A stretch of DNA of 64,000 nt from Rhizobium freirei PRF 81 (GCF_000359745.1 NZ_AQHN01000006.1:62001-126000); one strand, 5' to 3'. Positions 38,351-49,292 are shown, counted from the stretch's first letter. Notes: generated by a model not told the origin, from the sequence alone. Made by a program: numbers and translations.

Positions 38351-39713
38351 GATCGGCCAGAAACGTCTCGCACCAGTGCGATACGTCATTCTTGAGCAGG
38401 TGGTCCATCATGCCGCGCCATCGCTCCTGCCGTTCTTCCAGCGGCATGTTGATGCCGCGCGCCATCGCATTTGCCGTGCCGTCGACATCATAGGGGTTGA
38501 CCAGCAGGGCGCTTTTGAGCTCGCGCGCAGCACCCGCAAATCGGGAGAGCACCAGCACGCCGGGATTTTCCGGATCCTGTGCCGCGACATATTCCTTGGC
38601 GACGAGATTCATGCCATCGCGTAATGGCGTCACGAGCCCGATTTTCGCGAGCCGGTAGAGGCCAGCCAGGATCGGGCGGCTGATCGAGCGGTTGATATAG
38701 CGGATGGGAACCCAGTCCACCGTGCCGATCGCGCCGTTCACCCGCCCGGCCTGCTCGGCAACGGCATGCTGCATTGCCTCATATTCCGGCACTTCGGAGC
38801 GCGACTTCGGGGTGATCTGCAGATAGGTGACGCTGCGCTGGTGCGCGGGATTGTTGGTAATGAAACGCTCGAAGGCGTCGATGCGCTGCGTGATGCCCTT
38901 GGAGTAATCGAGCCGGTCGACGCCGAGGATCAGATCGCGGCCTTCGATGCTTTTCCGTACCTTCTGTACCATGCTGTGCGACGCGGCTTTGCGGGCGAAG
39001 GCGGCAAAGCCTGCCGTCTCGATACCGATCGAATAGGCGCCGCCGCGAAAATCATGGCCATGCGCGCTGAAATGGCCGGGGCTTTTCTCGATGCCCATGC
39101 CTTCGCGCTTCAGGCAGCCCGCGAAATTCTCGAGATCGTAGGCCGTCTGAAAGCCGAGCAGGTCGTAGGAGGAAAGGCCCCGCATGATCTCCTCATGCAC
39201 CGGCATGGCCAGCGCCACATCTGCCGGCGGCCAGGGAATGTGCAGGAAGAAGCCGATGCGGTTCTTCAATCCCATCTGCCGCAGTTCCGCTGCGAGCGGA
39301 ATGAGATGATAGTCGTGCACCCAGATGATGTCGTCGGGCTCGATCAATGGTGCAAGCCGGTGGGCGAAAAAGCGGTTGACGCGGAAATAGCCCGTCATTT
39401 CCTTGCGGGCATATTCGGCAAGATCGAGCCTGTAGTGGCAGATCGGCCAGAGCACGCGATTGGCAAAGCCCTGATAATATTCCTCGACATCGGTCTGGGT
39501 CAGATCGGTGAGCGCATAGGTGATATTGCCGTCCTGCGTTATTTGCAGCGGCTCGGGTTCGGCGTCGCCGCTCGATTTGCCCGACCAGCCCATCCAGATG
39601 CCGCCGCGCTCGGCAAGGGCAGCTTGCAGCGCTACGGCAAGGCCGCCGGCGGCTGCGGCGCCCTTGTGATCAGGCACGGAAACACGATTGGAAACGACAA
39701 TGAGACGACTCAA
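38337..39713 (-). CDS. otsA: trehalose-6-phosphate synthase
   Basis: OtsA makes trehalose-6-phosphate from UDP-glucose and glucose-6-phosphate. The 458-residue GT20 glycosyltransferase shows [11 protein letters not shown] at the N terminus, [36 protein letters not shown] and the C-terminal [13 protein letters not shown]. The start is a TTG at 39713 with AAAGGAAG at correct spacing; the extra upstream frame lies in a repeat. It follows otsB and is used in osmotic and desiccation tolerance. Confidence 0.95.
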   Translation of the reverse strand: MSRLIVVSNRVSVPDHKGAAAAGGLAVALQAALAERGGIWMGWSGKSSGDAEPEPLQITQDGNITYALTDLTQTDVEEYYQGFANRVLWPICHYRLDLAEYARKEMTGYFRVNRFFAHRLAPLIEPDDIIWVHDYHLIPLAAELRQMGLKNRIGFFLHIPWPPADVALAMPVHEEIMRGLSSYDLLGFQTAYDLENFAGCLKREGMGIEKSPGHFSAHGHDFRGGAYSIGIETAGFAAFARKAASHSMVQKVRKSIEGRDLILGVDRLDYSKGITQRIDAFERFITNNPAHQRSVTYLQITPKSRSEVPEYEAMQHAVAEQAGRVNGAIGTVDWVPIRYINRSISRPILAGLYRLAKIGLVTPLRDGMNLVAKEYVAAQDPENPGVLVLSRFAGAARELKSALLVNPYDVDGTANAMARGINMPLEERQERWRGMMDHLLKNDVSHWCETFLADLTSE

Positions 39714-39739
39714 CGAATTCTTCCTTTCGAGATGGCTGA

Positions 39740-39795
39740 AGCAAGTCCAGGAAAAGTGCGCAGCGGTTTTCCGTTCGGAGTTGCGAGAAAATATC
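39740..39795. repeat. second-family palindromic repeat, copy 3
   Basis: It contains GCAAGTCCAGGAAAAGTGCG and CAGCGGTTTTCCGTTCGGAG. It lies between otsB and otsA, 27 bases from the otsA TTG. Confidence 0.75.
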
Positions 39796-39825
39796 AAGCT
39801 GGAGGCTGCCGAAGTGATCGACGGG

Positions 39826-40620
39826 CTACTTGACGAGCGTTCCCAGCACATCTCTTAAACGCGCAGGCGAGCCAATGGATGCGCGGGCCAGCGTTTTTTC
39901 ATCGGCTTCGCCGATGCGCACGGACTGGCCGCCGAGACGGTTTGCGGCGGCAAACATCGTTTCGTCGGTCACGTCGTCGCCGATCGTGATCGGGCGGCGT
40001 CCCTCGAAGGGCGCTTCGGCCAGAAACGCCTCGACGGCATGCCCTTTGCTTGCGTGAGCAGGGCAGATTTCGATCACCATCTTGCCGCGCTGCAGGTTCC
40101 AGTCGGGACCGGCTTCCTCCAGATGGCGCTGCATGGCTTCGCCGATCTCGGCTTCGCTTCCGGGCGCATGCCGAAAATGAACCGCGACAGCTGCCCCCTT
40201 GTCCTCGACGATGGCGCCGGGCCAGGCCATGGCTTGGCGCTGGATGATCTGCTTCATTTCCTGGAAGGCGGGCGGAATATGCGCGCGCCGCAGCCTTCCA
40301 CCCGCGTCGCGCCTCTCCGCGCCGTGCAGGCCAGCAACGGGAAAGCGGAAAGGGGCAAAGAGCGGATCGACGAATTCGATGGCGCGGCCCGTCACCAGTG
40401 CCAGAGCGCCGCCGAGCTGGCGGGAGAGTGCATGGAGCGTGCCGGGCAGATAGTCCGGAACGATGATCTCTTCCGGTCTTTCGGCGAGGTCGAGCAGGGT
40501 TCCGTCGATATCGAGGAACAGTGCCCAATCCTGCGGATGCAATGAGAGTGCGGTAAGGGCCGGCTCTTTCAGCGGCCTCTGTTCGGCTTCGCCCCGTCCG
40601 GGCTGTTCCTGAGAAGACAT
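39826..40620 (-). CDS. otsB: trehalose-phosphatase
   Basis: OtsB removes the phosphate of trehalose-6-phosphate. The 264-residue HAD-family enzyme has the nucleophile motif FLDIDGTLLDLAERP near residue 35, TGRAIEF in the middle and GDDVTDETMF near the C terminus. It precedes otsA on the same strand, with a repeat between them. A terminator-like hairpin lies upstream. Confidence 0.95.
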   Translation of the reverse strand: MSSQEQPGRGEAEQRPLKEPALTALSLHPQDWALFLDIDGTLLDLAERPEEIIVPDYLPGTLHALSRQLGGALALVTGRAIEFVDPLFAPFRFPVAGLHGAERRDAGGRLRRAHIPPAFQEMKQIIQRQAMAWPGAIVEDKGAAVAVHFRHAPGSEAEIGEAMQRHLEEAGPDWNLQRGKMVIEICPAHASKGHAVEAFLAEAPFEGRRPITIGDDVTDETMFAAANRLGGQSVRIGEADEKTLARASIGSPARLRDVLGTLVK

Positions 40621-40679
40621 GCGGGATTAGCTAAGGCGCTCTTCCCATTTGGCAAGGCAAAAAAAACGAAGGGTAGAAA

Positions 40680-40710
40680 ATCAAAAGGGGCCGCCTTAAG
40701 CGACCCCCCA
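40680..40710 (-). terminator. terminator of a small transcription unit
   Basis: On the minus strand GGGGGTCG pairs with CGGCCCC across a CTTAAGG loop, followed by TTTTGATTTT. It ends a short unit before otsB. Confidence 0.65.
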
Positions 40711-40764
40711 TGAGCTTTGGCCCTTAACTGGCCTGAAGCGGCGAACGCTTCGGGAAGGTGTTGA

Positions 40765-40839
40765 TCAGAGCGAGGGCTGCCTCGCAACGTTCACGACCAT
40801 TTCCATGCCAGATACCAAGACCGAAATCCCACTAGACAT
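40765..40839 (-). CDS. candidate 24-residue peptide or small regulatory RNA
   Basis: The frame reads MSSGISVLVSGMEMVVNVAR and ends QPSL. A very strong Shine-Dalgarno (AAGGAAGGTGATC) sits just before the ATG at 40839. A promoter-like pair lies upstream (40905-40878) and a terminator follows (40680-40710), so a transcript of about 190 bases is expected. The peptide is not recognised, and the unit could be a small RNA or a leader instead. Confidence 0.45.
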   Translation of the reverse strand: MSSGISVLVSGMEMVVNVARQPSL

Positions 40840-41173
40840 TGGATCACCTTCCTTTCGTTACGTTTCAGACCCGCTAAACGTAGCTCAAATTCGAGCCGAT
40901 GCAAGGGGGGCAATGTCCTGGAGCTTCACGCGTCTTGTCGCATCGAAATATCGCCCGTCGCCGCATCCGCGGCAAAAGCCCTGTTGCAGCGGGCTTCACG
41001 AAGAAAATGTTGCGATGCGAAATGTGATCGGACGAAGCGTCAAATATCTGTCATCTTGGAAATCACGGTATGGAAAATTAAGACTTTATTACCCATTCCG
41101 CATAAACAATCGTCCAAGATTTGCCATTCTCCCGCGAGACTAGGAATGCAGCGGGAATTGGAGTGAAAGACGC
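40840..41173. other. intergenic region upstream of the amidotransferase gene
   Basis: It holds the small-unit promoter at its left side and otherwise no clear gene. The part from 40920 to 41173 is AT-rich near 41060-41110 and probably contains the promoter of the glutamine amidotransferase gene, but no strong hexamers were seen. Confidence 0.4.
40878..40905 (-). promoter_or_regulatory. promoter of the small unit
   Basis: CTTGCA (40905-40900) and CTACGT (40883-40878) are spaced by 16 bases. They resemble the rhizobial CTTGAC-N17-CTATAT consensus. The predicted transcript would start about 30 bases before the 24-codon frame. Confidence 0.5.
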
Positions 41174-41989
41174 ATGTGTCGCTGGGCAGCCTATCGTGGA
41201 GACCACCTCTATCTGGAGGAGCTGGTGTCTTCGCCTGCCCACTCCCTGATCGAACAATCCCATTGCGCCACACGCGCCAAGACGGCCACCAACGGTGACG
41301 GCTTCGGCATCGCCTGGTACGGCGATCGGCCGGAGCCTGGGCGCTACCGCGATATCCTGCCCGCATGGTCCGATTGCAATCTCAAGAGCCTGGCGCGGCA
41401 GATCCGTTCGCCGCTCTTCCTCGCCCACGTCCGCGCGGCCACCGGCGGCGGCACGCGCCGAGACAATTGTCATCCCTTCGTCTTCGAGAACTGGTCGTTC
41501 CAGCACAATGGCCAGATTTCCAATTTCGACCGCCTGCGGCGTTCGATGGAAGCCATGCTCGACGACCGGCTGTTCCATGCCCGCAGCGGCACGACCGATT
41601 CCGAGCTGCTCTTCCTGCTCGCGATGCAATTCGGCATGGCTGCCAATCCGATTGCGGCGGTGGCCGAAACCATAGGCTTCGTCGAGGGGCTTTCGCTGCA
41701 TCTGACCGGCTCGGTGCTGGTGCGGTTCACCGCCGCATTTTCCGATGGCAAGTCGCTCTATGCCATACGCTATGCGACCGACCGCAAGGCGCCGACGCTT
41801 TATGCGTCGCCTGTCGGCTCAGGATACTGCCTCGTGTCGGAACCGCTGAACGACGACATCGACGCTTGGCGCGAAATTCCCGATGGCAGTGCCGTGCTTA
41901 TCGACGATACAGGGGTCCATGTGACGCCCTTTCAGCCGCAACAGCGCGCCACTGACGAAACACTGACGCCAGCCGCTATCTCTGCATGA
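41174..41989 (+). CDS. class II glutamine amidotransferase
   Basis: This 271-residue Ntn-hydrolase begins MCRWAAYRG; Cys2 is the expected nucleophile once Met1 is removed. NGDGFGIAWYG, FLAHVRAATGGG and SFQHNGQISNF are the glutamine-binding segments, as in YafJ/EgtC-like proteins. EgtC members take part in ergothioneine synthesis, but EgtB and EgtD are not adjacent, so the role is undecided. Its 3' end overlaps that of coaBC by 14 bases. Confidence 0.88.
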   Translation: MCRWAAYRGDHLYLEELVSSPAHSLIEQSHCATRAKTATNGDGFGIAWYGDRPEPGRYRDILPAWSDCNLKSLARQIRSPLFLAHVRAATGGGTRRDNCHPFVFENWSFQHNGQISNFDRLRRSMEAMLDDRLFHARSGTTDSELLFLLAMQFGMAANPIAAVAETIGFVEGLSLHLTGSVLVRFTAAFSDGKSLYAIRYATDRKAPTLYASPVGSGYCLVSEPLNDDIDAWREIPDGSAVLIDDTGVHVTPFQPQQRATDETLTPAAISA

Positions 41990-43187
41990 TCGTCCCGGCG
42001 ATCAGGGCCGCAAGCCGTGTCGCCACCTCATCCTTGTCGAGATCTGGCCATTGCTCGACGCCGTCATGGCTGATGATCTTTACGCGATTTCGCGTGCCGC
42101 CCATGATGCCGGTGGAGGGTGAGACGTCGTTGGCGACGATGAAGTCCGCGCCCTTGCGCTCCAGCTTCGCGCGGGCATTGCTCTCGACATCCTGAGTTTC
42201 GGCGGCAAAGCCGATGACGAGTTTTGGCCGCTGCGTATGGTGGCCGACCGTTTTCAATATGTCGGGATTTTCCGTAAGCGCCAGCGTCGGGATCGATTCG
42301 CCCGGATGCTTCTTGATCTTCTGGTCGGAGGCCGAAGCGACCCTCCAGTCCGCGACAGCCGCCACCATCACGGCAATATCGGCGGGAAGGGCTGCGAGCA
42401 CGGCATCACGCATTTCTTCCGCCCGCTCGACATGGATGACATTGAGGCCGGCCGGATCGGGTATCGAGACCGGGCCGGAAACGAGGGTGACATCGGCACC
42501 GAGCGCTGCGAGGGCTGCCGCGATCGCATGGCCCTGCCGGCCGGACGAGCGGTTGGCGATGTAGCGCACGGGGTCGATCGGCTCATGCGTCGGCCCGGAG
42601 GTGACGATCGCCTTTTTGCCCGCAAGCGGCTTGGCGCCGTTATCCAGCCGTCTCTCGACCGCCGCGACGATATCGAGCGGTTCCGCCATCCGGCCAGCGC
42701 CGGCCTCGCCGCTTTCGGCCATTTCTCCCGTCATCGGGCCGACGAAGGCGATGCCATCACCACGCAGCGTTTCGACATTGCGCCTGGTTGCCGGATGCGC
42801 CCACATCTTCGGGTTCATGGCAGGTGCCGCCAGAACCGGCCGGTCCGTGGCAAGCATTATGGTCGAGGCGAGATCGTCCGCCAGCCCATTCGCCATCTTG
42901 GCAAGCAGGTCGGCGGTTGCCGGGGCGATCAGCACGAGGTCGCAGTCGCGCGCCAGCCTGATATGGCCGACATCCTGTTCATCCTCTCGTGAAAACAGAT
43001 CGGTGAAGACGTGGTCGGCAGCCAAAGCGCCGACGGCAAGCGGCGTGATGAACTGCTGCGCGCCTGCGGTCATGACGGGCCGGACGCTCGCGCCGCGCTC
43101 GCGCAGCCGGCGAATAAGATCGAGGCTCTTATAGGCCGCGATCCCGCCGGAGATGATAAGAAGGATGCGCTTTCCTGCGAGAACCAT
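41976..43187 (-). CDS. coaBC: bifunctional phosphopantothenoylcysteine decarboxylase/phosphopantothenate-cysteine ligase
   Basis: CoaBC performs two consecutive steps of coenzyme A synthesis. The 403-residue protein has the N-terminal flavin decarboxylase with SGGIAAYKSLDLIRRL and APAMNPKMWAHPATRRN, and the C-terminal synthetase domain with SGPTHEPIDPVRYIANRSSG and GFAAETQD. In relatives it is next to ubiB and dut; here it is separated from both by inserted blocks. Confidence 0.96.
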   Translation of the reverse strand: MVLAGKRILLIISGGIAAYKSLDLIRRLRERGASVRPVMTAGAQQFITPLAVGALAADHVFTDLFSREDEQDVGHIRLARDCDLVLIAPATADLLAKMANGLADDLASTIMLATDRPVLAAPAMNPKMWAHPATRRNVETLRGDGIAFVGPMTGEMAESGEAGAGRMAEPLDIVAAVERRLDNGAKPLAGKKAIVTSGPTHEPIDPVRYIANRSSGRQGHAIAAALAALGADVTLVSGPVSIPDPAGLNVIHVERAEEMRDAVLAALPADIAVMVAAVADWRVASASDQKIKKHPGESIPTLALTENPDILKTVGHHTQRPKLVIGFAAETQDVESNARAKLERKGADFIVANDVSPSTGIMGGTRNRVKIISHDGVEQWPDLDKDEVATRLAALIAGTIMQR

Positions 43188-43392
43188 GCCTGAACCCGTC
43201 GCCTGTTCTTTTGCTCGTAAGCCTAAGCCTTTGGTGTGTCATAGGCAATCGCGGCATTCTCTCATCGCGGTTGTAGGCCATTCTTTCTCGCCATTTCCGG
43301 CAGATGATCACGTCGGGATCACACCCTTGTCATTTGCGAGAGCGCTCCGTCTCGACAACATTGAATATGTTAACGATCGAAGGAGCAACGCC

Positions 43393-43848
43393 TTGAAACT
43401 CATGAAAGTCGCTGTCATCGCCCTGCCACTCATGGCCGCCGCCATGCCTGCTTTTGCCGAACGCGCCTATTCACCGCAAGAGCAGAAGAACAAGGAGATC
43501 GTTCTGGATTTCTACCAGAAGGCGCTGAACGACAAAGACTTCGACGCGGCTTCCAAATATCTTGGCAAATATATCCAACACAATCCGATGGCCGCCGACG
43601 GTCCCGAAGGCCTGCGCGGTTTCTTGGACTATCTGAAGAAGAATGAGCCGCAGTCGAAGAGCGAGATCAAGCGCGTGCTGGTCGATGGCGATTATGTGAT
43701 TCTGCGCGTTCACGCCGTACGCCACCCGGGCGATCGCGGCAGCGCCATCGTCGATATCTTCCGTGTCGAGGACAATAAGATCCAGGAACATTGGGACTCG
43801 GTGCAGCCGATCCCCGAGACGTCGAAGAACAATAATACGATGTTCTGA
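43393..43848 (+). CDS. exported NTF2/SnoaL-like protein
   Basis: This 151-residue protein has a signal peptide (MKLMKVAVIALPLMAAAMPA) and an NTF2-like domain with VLDFYQKALNDKDFDAASKYLGKYIQHNP, DYVILRVHAV and VDIFRVEDNKIQEHWDSVQP. These resemble SnoaL-like aldolase/cyclase relatives. The TTG at 43393 was chosen because GAAGGAG lies 7-8 bases upstream; an ATG at 43402 is further away. It is likely periplasmic with unknown activity. Confidence 0.85.
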   Translation: MKLMKVAVIALPLMAAAMPAFAERAYSPQEQKNKEIVLDFYQKALNDKDFDAASKYLGKYIQHNPMAADGPEGLRGFLDYLKKNEPQSKSEIKRVLVDGDYVILRVHAVRHPGDRGSAIVDIFRVEDNKIQEHWDSVQPIPETSKNNNTMF

Positions 43849-43992
43849 GTGGAAGGGCCGCAAGGGAATAGAATCCGCGGCTCATTCAAAGCATTCAAGC
43901 GACATGATCCCGCAACAATTTCCTATGTTGCGAGATCATATCCATGTTCCGAAGCTGCCGGCTCGATAATTGCGTCGGCAAAAAATGCTCGG

Positions 43993-44757
43993 TCAGGTAC
44001 GCGTGATCGAAAGGCCGCCGTCGACCAGCGAAGCCGTACCGCTGACGAAGCTTGCGTCATCGGAGGCGAGGTAGAGGACCGAGCGAGCAATCTCTTCGGG
44101 GCCGGCGACGCGCTTCAGCGCATGCAGATTGGTGATGAAAGTCTGCTTTTCGGCCGTATCGTTCATGTCCCGATACATATCGGTATCGACAGCGCCCGGC
44201 AGTACGGCATTGACGCGCACATTCTGCGGGCCAAATTCAGCGGCCAGCGTCTGCGTCAAGCCGATCAGGCCGGACTTGCTGGCGGCATAGGCGGCAACGC
44301 CCGGGAAGCTGACGGTATGGCCGACAAAGGTCGACGTGAAAATCACGGAGCCGCCGCCGTGCTTGATCATTTCGCCTATCTGATGCTTGGCGGCCAGGAA
44401 CGACGCGGTGAGGTTGATCGCCAGCGCTTCGGTAAAGCCTGCCTCTGAAACCTCGGTGCTGGGACCGGCTTCGCCGAGCGTGCCGGCATTGTTGAAGGCG
44501 ATATCGAGCTTGCCGTAGCGCTCGACCGCAAGCGCGACCAGCGCCTTGTGGTAGTCTTCCGAGCGTACGTCGCCGGCCAATACGGCTGCTTCTCCGCCGG
44601 CGGCTTTGATCTCAGCGGCGAGGCTTTCCAGTTCTGCGATCCGGCGAGCGCCGACGACAACCTTGGCGCCTTCGGCGGCGAAGAGCTTTGCCGTGACGCG
44701 GCCGATGCCGGAGCTCGCGCCGGTTACGATTGCGACTTTTCCATTCAAGCGGTTCAT
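43993..44757 (-). CDS. SDR family oxidoreductase
   Basis: This 254-residue classical SDR has the TGASSGIG cofactor motif near residue 12, the NNAG motif and the catalytic YAASK in its second half (AAYAASKSGLIGLTQTLA). It ends with SGTASLVDGG, typical of these enzymes. AGGAG precedes the ATG at 44757. It is divergent from a LysR gene, and a shared inverted repeat suggests direct control. The substrate is unknown. Confidence 0.93.
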   Translation of the reverse strand: MNRLNGKVAIVTGASSGIGRVTAKLFAAEGAKVVVGARRIAELESLAAEIKAAGGEAAVLAGDVRSEDYHKALVALAVERYGKLDIAFNNAGTLGEAGPSTEVSEAGFTEALAINLTASFLAAKHQIGEMIKHGGGSVIFTSTFVGHTVSFPGVAAYAASKSGLIGLTQTLAAEFGPQNVRVNAVLPGAVDTDMYRDMNDTAEKQTFITNLHALKRVAGPEEIARSVLYLASDDASFVSGTASLVDGGLSITRT

Positions 44758-44823
44758 TGTTCCATCTCCTGTGTGAGGATGTGTCTTTCGGTTTGTCCGA
44801 TACGAGGAAGATGGCATTTTCCG

Positions 44824-44878
44824 ATCGTTCGGATTAGTCTGCAGAAAGAGGAATTCGAATTCGGAGTTTCCGAACGAT
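44824..44878. promoter_or_regulatory. inverted repeat between SDR and LysR genes
   Basis: ATCGTTCGGA (44824-44833) and TCCGAACGAT (44869-44878) are exact inverted repeats. The second copy overlaps the LysR ATG at 44877. A 12-base palindrome GAATTCGAATTC lies between them (44851-44862). This is a likely binding site for the LysR regulator, allowing autoregulation. Confidence 0.6.
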
Positions 44879-45788
44879 GCTGAAGATCGACGGGATCGTG
44901 ACGTTCGTGACTGTAGCCGAGGCTGGCTCGATCAGCGAGGCGGCGCGACGCCTGCGCCTGTCGAAATCCGTGGTCAGCGAGCGCCTGTCGGAAATGGAGA
45001 AGGCATTGGGGGCGACGTTGCTTCACCGCACGACCCGTAAGCTGACCCTGACGGAGGATGGCGCCGCCTTTCTGCAACGCGCTACCCGCATTGCACAGGA
45101 GGTCCGCGAGGCTGCGGCTGATCTCGCCGAGCGGCGCGGCACGCTGATGGGACCGCTGCGCATCGCAGCACCCGTCACCTTCGGCCGCATGCATCTTGGC
45201 CCGGCTCTCTATCCGTTTCTGGCAGAGCATCCGGAAATCGAGCTGACGCTCGATCTCGACGACCGCCGGGTCGATGCCGCATCGGATGGCTATGACGCGA
45301 TCATTCGCCATGGCTTGATTGCCGACTCGCGCCTCGTTGCATGGAAGCTCGCCCGCAGCCGCCGTCTTCTTGTGGCGTCACCGGATTATCTCGGCCGCCA
45401 CGGCACGCCTGCCTCGCTCGCCGATCTCGAGGATCATCGCGGTATTTTCTACACCAATCGTGGTGTGGCCGACTGGCGTTTCCAGGGGCCGGATGGTGCT
45501 GTCGCCATCCGCGGGAAGCTGGCATTGGGCGTCAACAATGGCGATGTCCTTCACGATGCAGCCATTGCCGGGCTGGGAATTGCTCTGCTGCCAGCCTTCA
45601 TCGCGGGACCCTCGGTTCGAGAAGGGCGGCTCGTCGAGATCGATGTCGGCTACCGGCCAGAGCCGGAATTCATCTTCCTGGCCCATCCCGAAGGACGCAA
45701 TCCCTCGGCAAAGCTCCGGGCGATCGCCGACCATCTGAAGAAGGCGTTCGGCGATCCTCCCTATTGGGAGCTGGAGCAATTCCAATAA
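44877..45788 (+). CDS. LysR family transcriptional regulator
   Basis: This 303-residue LysR regulator has a winged helix with ISEAARRLRLSKSVVSERLSEMEKALGATLLHRTTRKL (residues 18-55) and a C-terminal effector domain. It resembles the AaeR/DsdC-like group that controls divergent SDR genes. The last residues (EQFQ) and the TAA stop are encoded by a dispersed palindromic repeat. GGAG precedes the ATG. Confidence 0.93.
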   Translation: MLKIDGIVTFVTVAEAGSISEAARRLRLSKSVVSERLSEMEKALGATLLHRTTRKLTLTEDGAAFLQRATRIAQEVREAAADLAERRGTLMGPLRIAAPVTFGRMHLGPALYPFLAEHPEIELTLDLDDRRVDAASDGYDAIIRHGLIADSRLVAWKLARSRRLLVASPDYLGRHGTPASLADLEDHRGIFYTNRGVADWRFQGPDGAVAIRGKLALGVNNGDVLHDAAIAGLGIALLPAFIAGPSVREGRLVEIDVGYRPEPEFIFLAHPEGRNPSAKLRAIADHLKKAFGDPPYWELEQFQ

Positions 45789-45826
45789 AAGTGCGAAGCG
45801 GTTTTGCGTCCGGATTCTCAAAACGC
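45775..45826. repeat. second-family palindromic repeat, copy 4
   Basis: GAGCAATTCCAATAAAAGTG leads into AGCGGTTTTGCGTCCGGATT. The element lies between two convergent LysR genes and supplies the codons for the last four residues and stop of the left one. Confidence 0.8.
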
Positions 45827-45830
45827 CTGA

Positions 45831-46706
45831 TCAAGCAATCAGGCTCATCAGATTGGCAATGACAGGCGATCGCTGCGCCTTGAGGCTGGCAAGGCCGAGC
45901 CGCGCCACGACCGGCGGCCCATCGATCGGCCGATAGGCGACGCCGTCGAGCTTGATTTGTGCGATCGAAGCCGGAACGATGGAAACACCGAGGTTGGCGG
46001 CAACGAGATTGACGACGGAGGGGATCTGCGGGGCCTCCTGCATCACTACGAGCTCGAAGCCCGCTTCGCGGCAAGCCCCAACGATATCGTCATAGAGGCT
46101 GAGCCCCACGGTGCGCGGAAAGAGAATGAAAGGCTCGCCGGCCAGTGCGGCGATCGGCAAGCGCTCCTTCTTCGCCAGCGGGTGATGCGCCGGCAGCGCG
46201 ATCAGCATAGGCTCGTCGGCAAAGCGTTTCAGTCGCACATCCCGCGGGTCTTCCAGGCCAGGACGAATGAAGGCTGCGTCGATCTCGCCGCGCATCAGCC
46301 GTTCCATCAGTGCCTTGCTATTCATCTCCGTCAGTGACAGCCGCACGTCCGGCCAGTGACCGCGAAACTCGCGGATGGTTGACGTGACTATGGTGTTGAA
46401 GGCGGAGGAGGCGGTGAAGCCGAGCGACAGGCGGCCGATTTCGCCGCGATTGGCGCGTTGGGCGGCGAGCCTTGCCTTTTCCGCCGCATCGACGGCCATT
46501 TTCGCTTCGGCCAGAAAGGCCTCGCCTGCTGCCGTCAACTCCGCGCCGTGGGGTACACGGTGGAACAGTTGCGCTCCCACCTCGTTCTCCAGATCCCGGA
46601 TCTGCTGGCTGAGCGGCGGCTGGCCGATGCCGAGAGTGGCGGCGGCGCGCGTGAAATTTCCCGCTTCCGCGAGCGCCAGAAAATAGCGGATATGACGCAG
46701 TTCCAT
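45831..46706 (-). CDS. LysR family transcriptional regulator
   Basis: This 291-residue LysR protein starts MELRHIRYFLALAEAGNFTR with the helix TLGIGQPPLSQQIRDLENEVGAQLF. It resembles the BenM/CatR-type group, which responds to small acids or amino acids. It faces an MFS transporter gene across an 98-base divergent region, so control of export is likely. The ATG at 46706 is preferred to one four codons earlier. Confidence 0.93.
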   Translation of the reverse strand: MELRHIRYFLALAEAGNFTRAAATLGIGQPPLSQQIRDLENEVGAQLFHRVPHGAELTAAGEAFLAEAKMAVDAAEKARLAAQRANRGEIGRLSLGFTASSAFNTIVTSTIREFRGHWPDVRLSLTEMNSKALMERLMRGEIDAAFIRPGLEDPRDVRLKRFADEPMLIALPAHHPLAKKERLPIAALAGEPFILFPRTVGLSLYDDIVGACREAGFELVVMQEAPQIPSVVNLVAANLGVSIVPASIAQIKLDGVAYRPIDGPPVVARLGLASLKAQRSPVIANLMSLIA

Positions 46707-46804
46707 CGCTATCTCCAAAACATATTGAGATCGCCTGTGTCATATATTGGACTAATGAGGCTGACCTGACTAGATTTGTGAGCAAGAAAGATCAGGTGCC
46801 CATC

Positions 46805-48489
<1,685 letters not shown>

Positions 48490-48609
48490 GATCGCACGGT
48501 CGGGCTGACGGATCGCTCCTTGTCCAGCTTGCCCACCGTATCCGCCTGACGCCCGAACCAGGGTGAAAACCGGCGCCGAGGGAAACGCACGGTCTTTGCA
48601 GCGGGAAGC

Positions 48610-49278
48610 TTAAGCCTTCACGGCGAGCCAGATGACGTGGCGCGCACCTGTCTTGCCATTGGCGCGCGTGTTGACCACCTCGGCGGTAAAACCGCTGTCG
48701 CGCAGCCGCCTTGTGAAGCGGTCGTCTGGTCCCGAAGACCAGACGGCGAGTACACAACCGGGACGCAGCGCATCGCGCGCCGCCTTCAGACCCTGGTAAT
48801 CATAGAGACCGTCATTGGCCTCCGACGTGATACCGTCAGGCCCGTTGTCGACATCGAGCAGGATGGCGTCGTAACTCGCCTTGGTGGCGCGGATGAGCGG
48901 GCGCACATCGCCTTCATGGATGGCGACGCGCGGATCGTCGAGGCAGCCGTCAAAGACCGCCGCCATCGGCCCGCGTGCCCAGGTCACGACAGCCGGAACC
49001 AGCTCCGCAACAGTGACCTTCGCGTCCGCGCCGAGCTCGCCAAGGGCTGCGCGCAGCGTAAAGCCCATGCCGAGGCCGCCGATCAGTATGTGCGGTGCCT
49101 TCCGGCTCTTGATCTTCTCGCAGGAAAGCGTCGCAAGCGCGCGCTCGGAGCCGCTCAAGCGGCTGTTCATCAGCTCGTTGGTGCCGAGCATGATGGAAAA
49201 TTCCTGGCCGCGCTGCTTCAGCCGCAGCTCGCCGCCACCGGGGATTTTCGCAGTGTCGAGCAAGGTCCAGGGGATCAC
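48610..49278 (-). CDS. spermidine synthase-like methyltransferase-fold protein
   Basis: This 222-residue Rossmann-fold protein has the nucleotide loop ILIGGLGMGFTLRAAL near residue 65 and the acidic DAILLDVDNGPDG region. It resembles the SpeE-like family but is shorter and lacks the usual N-terminal domain, so polyamine synthesis is not assured. The GTG at 49278 lies 8 bases after GGAG; a TTG 6 bases earlier is too close. It precedes nothing obvious on its strand. Confidence 0.75.
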   Translation of the reverse strand: MIPWTLLDTAKIPGGGELRLKQRGQEFSIMLGTNELMNSRLSGSERALATLSCEKIKSRKAPHILIGGLGMGFTLRAALGELGADAKVTVAELVPAVVTWARGPMAAVFDGCLDDPRVAIHEGDVRPLIRATKASYDAILLDVDNGPDGITSEANDGLYDYQGLKAARDALRPGCVLAVWSSGPDDRFTRRLRDSGFTAEVVNTRANGKTGARHVIWLAVKA

Positions 49279-49292
49279 GGGCAATTCTCCAA

